A stretch of 64,000 nt of DNA. Source: Euptelea pleiosperma. Its lineage: Eukaryota > Streptophyta > Magnoliopsida > Ranunculales > Eupteleaceae. Positions 58,358 to 64,000 of the stretch are shown here, in pieces. The stretch spans positions 23,251,190 to 23,315,189 of the forward strand of contig CM068553.1 in the NCBI GenBank assembly GCA_035048495.1, read 5' to 3'. The translations under genes were made by a program, and so were the position numbers. The notes beneath the pieces were generated by a model, which saw nothing but the letters and a program-made list of their open reading frames with translations, searched no databases and was not told the origin of the DNA. Every line of letters starts with the position of its first letter. Position 1 is the first letter of the stretch.

Positions 58358-60007
58358 ATGGCAAATGAACGGCCTCTGTATGAGACCTACTACAGTTTCT
58401 GTGAGAATCTAGGTGAGCTTAAAAACTCAATTTTCATTCTTCATGCTGCGGTCCAGCAACCTGTGCACAATTCCCAGTCTGTAGGATATTACCCTCATTT
58501 CCTGCAAGATGTCTGTAACTTTTCATCTCCAATGCAGACCTCCAATGACAACACTTATTATTCGGACAATAGGAGTCATCCTAACTTTGGTTGGGGACAG
58601 TCTGCTCTCTCGCAGCAACTGCCACTGAATAATTATCCTTCCAAGTTTCATCAACCCAATGGAGAATATGATTGGCCATACTCGCCATCGCAGCACCAGC
58701 TAGATCCACAGACAGAATATTTTGGTCAACATTGGACCCCTTAGGAATTCCAGAGTCCTCGGCTAGTCCCTAACTCCACTCTGCCTTACAACTTTCATAC
58801 TCAATCGAACTACAATCAAGAGTTGGTACCTCAGCTTCGCTTGGCTGAACCGCCTTAGTTGGCTACTAAACCTAATCTAGAGGATCTTCTCTCTCAATGC
58901 ATAACCCATCAACAATAGTATTTGCAACACCTAGAGCTACAGCAACAGCAATCCATGGAGAGCTTTGAATACCGTCGAGGTCAGTTAGAATCTGAGAGCG
59001 AAGAAATCCACTTCCCTAGCCAACCGATAGCCTATCCTCAGGAGACTGACATGACCACTGTCTCTGCTGAGGAGCCGCACAATTGGACCCAGTACCAGCA
59101 TTGCGAGGAAGAAATAGAAGTTGTTACCACCACTAGATCAGGCCAGAGTTTTGATGAGCAAGTGTCTCCATTGTCGGTGCCCTTAACATCACCATATCCT
59201 GAACCTAGCTCCAAGAAACCAGTTTCTCACTCCAGCTTTGCTGCTTCTCCCTCTGACCCTGAAGAAGATATTCCTGACTCTGAGTCGTGTCTCATTCATA
59301 GGATCCCAATTATCCTAGACTTACCAGTCTCCACCTCCCTTGGAGTGAGCCATAATAGTGATGAACTCGTGTCTCCATCTTTGGTTCCCTTACAGGCAGC
59401 CACTTCTGAACCGAGCATCGATATACCCATGTCCATCTCTATCTATGATGATTCTACCTCTGCACTGGATGCAGACATTCCCACCGTTGAGCCGTGTCTA
59501 AAAAATGGGACTCCAGTTGCCCTCGACCTACCATTCTCCACAGAGGATGAACACAATGAGTGTAGGGATTGGAACATCCCTCTCGCATTAGGAAACCTCG
59601 AGGAAGAGGTCAACAGTTTTCACCCACCACCCTACATCGATAGTGTCGATGACCCGTGTGCCGTAGAGAGTCTAATTCAGGACTCTCCCAAGGAAAAATT
59701 ATCCAAGTGTCAAGAACACTTTGAGTCTGACTTCATCTCGAAGTCAGACAATTATGGTATTACTGATCTGTAGGAGTCCGCTCCATTCAGATACATTCCC
59801 GCTAAACTCAATGAGTTTGCGGCTCTGCTAACCACGATCAGAGAACCCACCACTACTCGTCTCTCAGTCCTTACTAAGAAGCTTCGATCCCTCTCCGCTG
59901 AACTAAATGTTTTTGCAGGTCTGCTCAAAGAGCTTACTGTCATTCTCTTAGTCTACACTGAGAAAGACCTATTCTACACAGGTATACTAAGACAAGGGAT
60001 AGGATAG
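58358..60007 (+). pseudogene. Rearranged gag-like ORF of Element C
   Basis: Same architecture as the Element B ORF. ATG 58358 opens 'MANERPLYET', then comes the gag C-terminal segment without the capsid core or zinc knuckle, with an extra deletion of ~40 codons relative to B. A Gln-rich coiled coil follows ('HLELQQQQSMESFEYRRG'), then two protease-tail remnants ('SCLIHRIPIILDLPVST' and 'PCLKNGTPVALDLPFST'), the protease-RT linker ('ECRDWNIPLALGN', 'PCAVESLIQDSPK') and a tail with two ~30-residue repeats (59798-59977; B has three). The whole 550-codon frame is kept without a frameshift but has four in-frame stops, all TAG (58742, 58856, 58916, 59771), before the final TAG at 60005. Not functional as it stands. 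Confidence 0.8.
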
Positions 60008-61875
60008 CAGCTTTGTTCCACCTTAGGTATCAGGATGACTGCAGCTTCACTCAGTCTCCATGAGTTTTAACCTGGTTGGGGGTACTTGATATACCCCAGT
60101 CATGTCTGCCTGAAGAAGTAAAACTTAGCACTTTCGAAAAGGCAATTCTGGTATTCCTAGAGTACACGATCATTATTGTACATTCGTTCTGCCGATCATT
60201 AAGTACCACACACTGTTGAGTCTCTGCTGACTTGGTAACATCCTCCTTGAACCTTTGCATCATCATTCCCGATTTTTCATCATTTTATGTCCCGGTCATG
60301 AGTACCGAGGATGGTGCTATATTTTGCTTGGGGTGGGTTTTTTCCAAAACTCATGTATTCATTTTGAAATATATATATATATACAAAAGTTTTCTAGAAT
60401 TTCAAAAATGTGTCAAATACCCTGACTTTGATTAGCCAAAAATCTCCGTTAAGTCAGTATTGAGGATGGCAATTTTTGTTTAAGGTTAGCTTTGAGTCAA
60501 GTCAAGCGTGACTATAGCAGGTTTGAAAACTTAGAAAAAATCAAATTCGGCACAATTGTACACTATCAACATCAGAGTCATCCTAAGTTTAGAAACTCTA
60601 GAGATCATGTGAGAATAATTGTGGAGACCTAACCCAGTGAGCTTTCGAGCCTTTAATCATTTCAGAGGGTCATACAACAATTCTGAGTCACAAGATGACT
60701 CACTATTCTTCATGCCCGCAATATTCGTTGAGAGATCTCATTATCCTTTGCTTCGATCATAAAACTCAGAGCGACATCAACATTGGATTACTATAACAGA
60801 ACCTTCTCTGTATCCATTCAAAACATATTACGTGAGAATACAAACCCTAGAAAATGATTTAGGCCATTTTTCTAAACCTTTCAGCCTTTTTACCTACCCG
60901 AATTATACTTCACTAGAAAACCTTTGAACCAGTTATAAGAGCCTTTCTTTGTTAAGCCCATTAACCAAAAACCCAATCCAACTACGAAGGATGACTAAAC
61001 TACCCTACTCTTGATGAGATGAATAGAAAAATAACTGATGTGGGTGTACCGTGAAAAGAAGAAAAATCAAAAGAAAATGAAAGTGGTTCAAGCTGAAAAC
61101 AAAATATGAAATTAAAGTATGAAAAAGAGCTGAAAAATAAAAAGAGCAGTCTCAGAAATATCAGAAAAAAAAAAAAGAAAAATACAAGAGGAAAAGAAGC
61201 AGAAAATTACTTTACACTAGTAGGAAAAATAAGAAAATCCTCTCAAGATCTTTGAAATCCTATATCCCTTTATGTTTCTACACTGGACCTAAGCCTTATT
61301 ACCACCCAGGAAAGTCTTACTTGATTCTAGGATAGCACGATCATAAAATGTGGAGATTGGAGAAAGAGAAGCTATAGAATTTGATCTGACGTTCCCGAGT
61401 GAAGTGATATTGGAATCATGAGATCTTCTATTTCTAAAAACATCATTCCTTCAAATAATACATATGTGAGATATTTACTTTCATATATCAACACATCCAC
61501 TTACATATAAATTGAGAGAAAAGAGAAAACCATTCCCGAGTGATTCCATTTTGGGTGGTTTACAAGTGAGAATTGAGGTCGAGGCATACAGTCTTATAGG
61601 TGATCTGAAAATCTTTACTGTCAGATAATGAGAATGCTGAGCACACACACACACACAGAGTCTGACTATTCTGGGTCATGATTATCAGTCTGTAGTCTTC
61701 TCAAAACTTTTCAACTCTTTGCTAGCCTGTAACTATTTTGCATCCATTTGATGATTTGACGAACGATATTTTTCTTGAGCTGATATGAAAAAGTGTGCAG
61801 CATGTGCAGAGCCCTTTTAAGCTCATTTATTTTCACACAAATTACCAAGGATTGGCAAAATGCTGGCTGGGGGTT
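60008..61875 (+). other. Element C 3' noncoding region with polypurine tracts
   Basis: Collinear with the tails of A and B. Purine tracts lie near 60071-60082 (GGTTGGGGG), near 60327-60337 (CTTGGGGTGGG, decayed) and at 61865-61873 (GGCTGGGGG, next to the LTR). An (AT)n run is near 60368-60382. No ORF is supported. Confidence 0.65.
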
Positions 61876-62064
61876 AGCATTTTCTGTAGAAAAATCTGTC
61901 ATTTTATGTGTTTGAATTGTGCAAGCTAACCCCGAGTACGGATCGACATCTGACACGAATCCCTATACAAAGTCTATAAATTTTGCAGGAATAATCTCGA
62001 ATAATTATAAAATGTGTTGGAATTAGGGTTTCCGATCCAACGACACGAAAAAACCCTACTTTCA
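61876..62064 (+). repeat. Element C 3' LTR, only the last ~189 bp
   Basis: After the PPT the sequence jumps straight to the LTR position equivalent to 39954 ('agcattttctgtagaaaa') and runs to CCTACTTTCA. The first ~2.1 kb of the LTR are deleted; the join has the short shared word 'tagc/agc'. This explains why no TGATATTCGC follows the PPT here. Confidence 0.8.
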
Positions 62065-62362
62065 ATAGAGTTTAGGTTTAGGGTTAGTAAAAAGTAATTT
62101 TCATCACTTTCACTTAGGCTTATAAAGGAAGGGTCAAAAACCCTAATTTAGGTTCACTAATAGGCTAAAAATGGGCCTAAGGCCTATGGGTATCAACTGA
62201 GCTCCAAACTGAATGATAAAAATGCCTAAAATGTCACTAATATGGTCTCGAAAGCCCACTCCAACAAACATGATCCAAACAAACCATACTAAAATATTAA
62301 CAATAAATATCCATAATTAATTATTTATTAAAAATTAATAATTAAAAAATCGGGTCACTACA
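62065..62362 (-). repeat. LTR-end fragment, possibly related to 1-905
   Basis: Ends GGGTCACTACA at 62362, which on the minus strand is TGTAGTGACCC, an LTR-like start. It shares blocks such as 'actaata/gggctaaaaatgggcc' with 1-905. It appears to be the host into which Element C inserted. No gene. Confidence 0.4.
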
Positions 62363-62470
62363 GCAACCATTGACACACTCTTGGCTTAACTAGCACACCA
62401 TATGACCAATTACAACTGTGTTTTGTCATACAAAGTTTAGACACTAGAATATAGTGATATTCATTACAGT

Positions 62471-62732
62471 TGAAATTTAGTCCATTCTCTTTACTGAGAA
62501 TACCTAAAAGGGGGGTTGATTAGGTATTAAAATTATTTTTTAACCTATAACAATTTACTGGTCCGGTAGGGTAAACAAAATCGCATGCCACAATAAAACA
62601 GTTGATTGATCAAAAGATGATTATCACAATCGACGTTGATTGAATATATCTCCGTGATATATTTTCCCTTTGTCGTTTGTAATAATCTAATAAATATGCG
62701 AAAGACAAACAATCAACACACCATAACACATG
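62471..62732 (-). repeat. Copia LTR fragment of the Copia-1 family
   Basis: Begins TGAAATTTAGTCCATTC and follows the Copia-1 LTR edge: 'gggggttgattaggtatt', then 'tctccgtgatatattttccctttgtcgttt' and 'gacaaacaatcaacac'. It is interrupted at 62732 by an Athila-type LTR. It is more diverged than Copia-1's LTRs. Confidence 0.75.
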
Positions 62733-64000
62733 TGAAAGTAAGGTTGTTCCACGGCGTCGGATCAGAAACCCTAATCTCAACACATTTTTAGAATCCGCTT
62801 CTTGTTCACTCAAATCTTGCAAAAATCACAGGGTTGTACAGTGGCTCTTGTCGGATGTCGATCCGCACTCGGGGTTAAGGAACGCTAATCAAGAACAATA
62901 ATAAACAAAAAACGCTGATAATATAACGAAGGGATGAGAATGGTGAAAGTGATTTTTTTTTTAAAACATGATTTATAATTTGTAGAGAGATAACTGCAAC
63001 TTTCAACCTAAAATATATTGAATCAAATAACAATCACCTGCTATAATGAAAGACTTACAAACTTTTATTTCATCAAAAAATGATACAAAATCTCATAACA
63101 AACATTCTAAAAATCAAAACCTAGCTAGAAAAGCATTAAAGAAAGCAATTAAAAGAGAGACAAAGATTTAGAGAGAGAGAGGAGAGTTTTAGAGAGAGAA
63201 AGTTAAGAAACAAAAAAGAACGCTAGAGAGAGAAAAGAGAGAACTAGAGAGAGAGAGAAAGGGTAGAGGGGATCTTACCACAAACCTTTGGGAGGACAAC
63301 AGCTAGCCATGGGTAGCAATAGAGGAATCTGGCTCATGGCCAGCAAGATGTACTATGGTGCTACGGGGGTGCAAACCGAGATGGAGAGGTGAGTTGCATA
63401 GAGTGTGGCAGCCAGGAATGGTGGTGAATAAGAGATCTCTGGTTGGTTGCAGACCAAAGAAAAGATGTTGTCCGGTTCACTACAGCATGATGAAAAGATG
63501 GGGCTGGCTATCCTCTCCAAGATGTTGATGTTGTTGCTGAAGTGCAACCGCCTCACATGAGAGAACGGCTTGTGAAGCCATGGAGAAGTAGCAGCATGTT
63601 AATAGTGCAAATCTTGCAGCCCCAAGATGGAGAGACGTGAGATCTCGTGGGTGTGCAACAATGAGGACGATGCACACCAATCCAAGGAGGGCACCTACGG
63701 CTTCCTCTTCCTCCCTCTTTTCTTCTTTTTTTTTTCTGTTTATTCTTGCAGGTTTTTGCAAACCTACAAATCGAAGTTGGAAGAGGCGGTGCTGGTTGAT
63801 GGAGATGAAGAAAGCGGTTCGGTGGCTGTTGGTGCGTGGAGAGAAGGAGATCTGCCAAAAGAGGAGCAGCAGATGGTTGTCGTTGTGTGGAGGCGCTTGA
63901 GTGGTGGTGAAGCCACTAGCGTGAGTTGCAGCAGGTCTGCTGCTACCACCGAACAGTGATCTCCAATGGTGGAGATCATGGTGTCAATGAGGTGCACAAC
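62733..64000 (-). repeat. Athila-type LTR, cut by the window end
   Basis: Starts TGAAAGTAAGG at 62733, then the 'ggatcgacatccgacaagag'-type block (read in reverse) and a CT/GA-rich tract with repeated 'ctagagagagaaa'. A GGTAAG donor-like site is on the minus strand (63274-63279). Preceding bases ACATG (62728-62732) would be the TSD; the other side is outside the window. Small ORFs in the GA-rich part are low-complexity. Confidence 0.82.

Larger units (their letters stand above)
37810..62064 (+). mobile_element. Element C: non-autonomous Athila-derived retrotransposon
   Basis: The order on the plus strand is 5' LTR (37810-40141), PBS (40144), leader (40142-40732 and 57373-58357), a rearranged gag-like ORF (58358-60007), a noncoding tail with PPTs (60008-61875) and a truncated 3' LTR (61876-62064). 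Flanks ATAAA (37805-37809) and ATAGA (62065-62069) match at 4 of 5 bases, a probable decayed TSD. A minus-strand LTR carrying Element B splits its leader. The 189-bp 3' LTR piece differs from the 5' LTR at about a dozen bases, so it is clearly older than Element A. No pol is present. Confidence 0.8.

Overview
This 64 kb window looks like a gene-free, repeat-dense stretch of a flowering-plant nuclear genome. I found no host gene. Nearly every base belongs to LTR retrotransposons of two groups. The first is an Athila-like Ty3/gypsy family with 2.2-3.0 kb LTRs that start TGATATTCGC and end CTACTTTCA or CTATTTTCA. The second is a SIRE-like Ty1/copia family with ~1.5 kb LTRs that start TGTAAGG and have a tRNA-Met primer site. 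I placed element ends by matching LTR termini, 5-bp target-site duplications (TSDs), primer binding sites (PBS) and polypurine tracts (PPT), all by eye. The TTTAGGG-like bases at the start and the Athila lineage fit a seed plant; I cannot name the species.

Layout, left to right: (1) 1-905, end of an unrelated LTR; (2) 906-3593, decayed plus-strand Athila-like relic (LTR end, leader, RNase H-integrase remnant); (3) 3594-4632, old plus-strand copia LTR; (4) 4638-37732, a minus-strand copia element ('Copia-1', TSD GATTA) with only a broken partial gag. Its left LTR holds a copia solo LTR (5820-24938, TSD CCAAT). That solo LTR holds 'Element A' (6594-24131, TSD CCTTT), a minus-strand Athila-like element with nearly complete gag-pol. 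Element A's reverse transcriptase is split by a solo LTR (13388-16435). Copia-1's right LTR holds a solo LTR (28295-31195) and a second one (32359-37499) that itself contains another (33123-35669). (5) 37810-62064, plus-strand 'Element C', a non-autonomous Athila derivative. Its leader is split by a minus-strand LTR (40733-57372). That LTR is split by plus-strand 'Element B' (41418-55008, TSD GACGA), another non-autonomous derivative, and Element B's ORF is split by a solo LTR (47104-49276, TSD ATCGT). (6) 62065-64000, LTR fragments. Both halves of the window are nested four insertions deep.

The most interesting biology is the pair B and C. Each carries one long frame made from selected pieces of the Element A polyprotein: the gag N-terminal peptide, the gag C-terminal half and the protease-RT linker. 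Capsid core, zinc knuckle, protease active site and pol are gone, and a new C-terminal tandem repeat has been added. Elements of type A would be expected to supply enzymes in trans. The LTRs contain a tRNA-like module (best at 15915-15988), recurrent 'GGAGTTGCAG' hairpins, a conserved splice-donor-like site and, in Element B, a MITE (a short non-autonomous DNA transposon) carried in both LTRs. All alignments here were done by eye; no database search, dating or folding was run.
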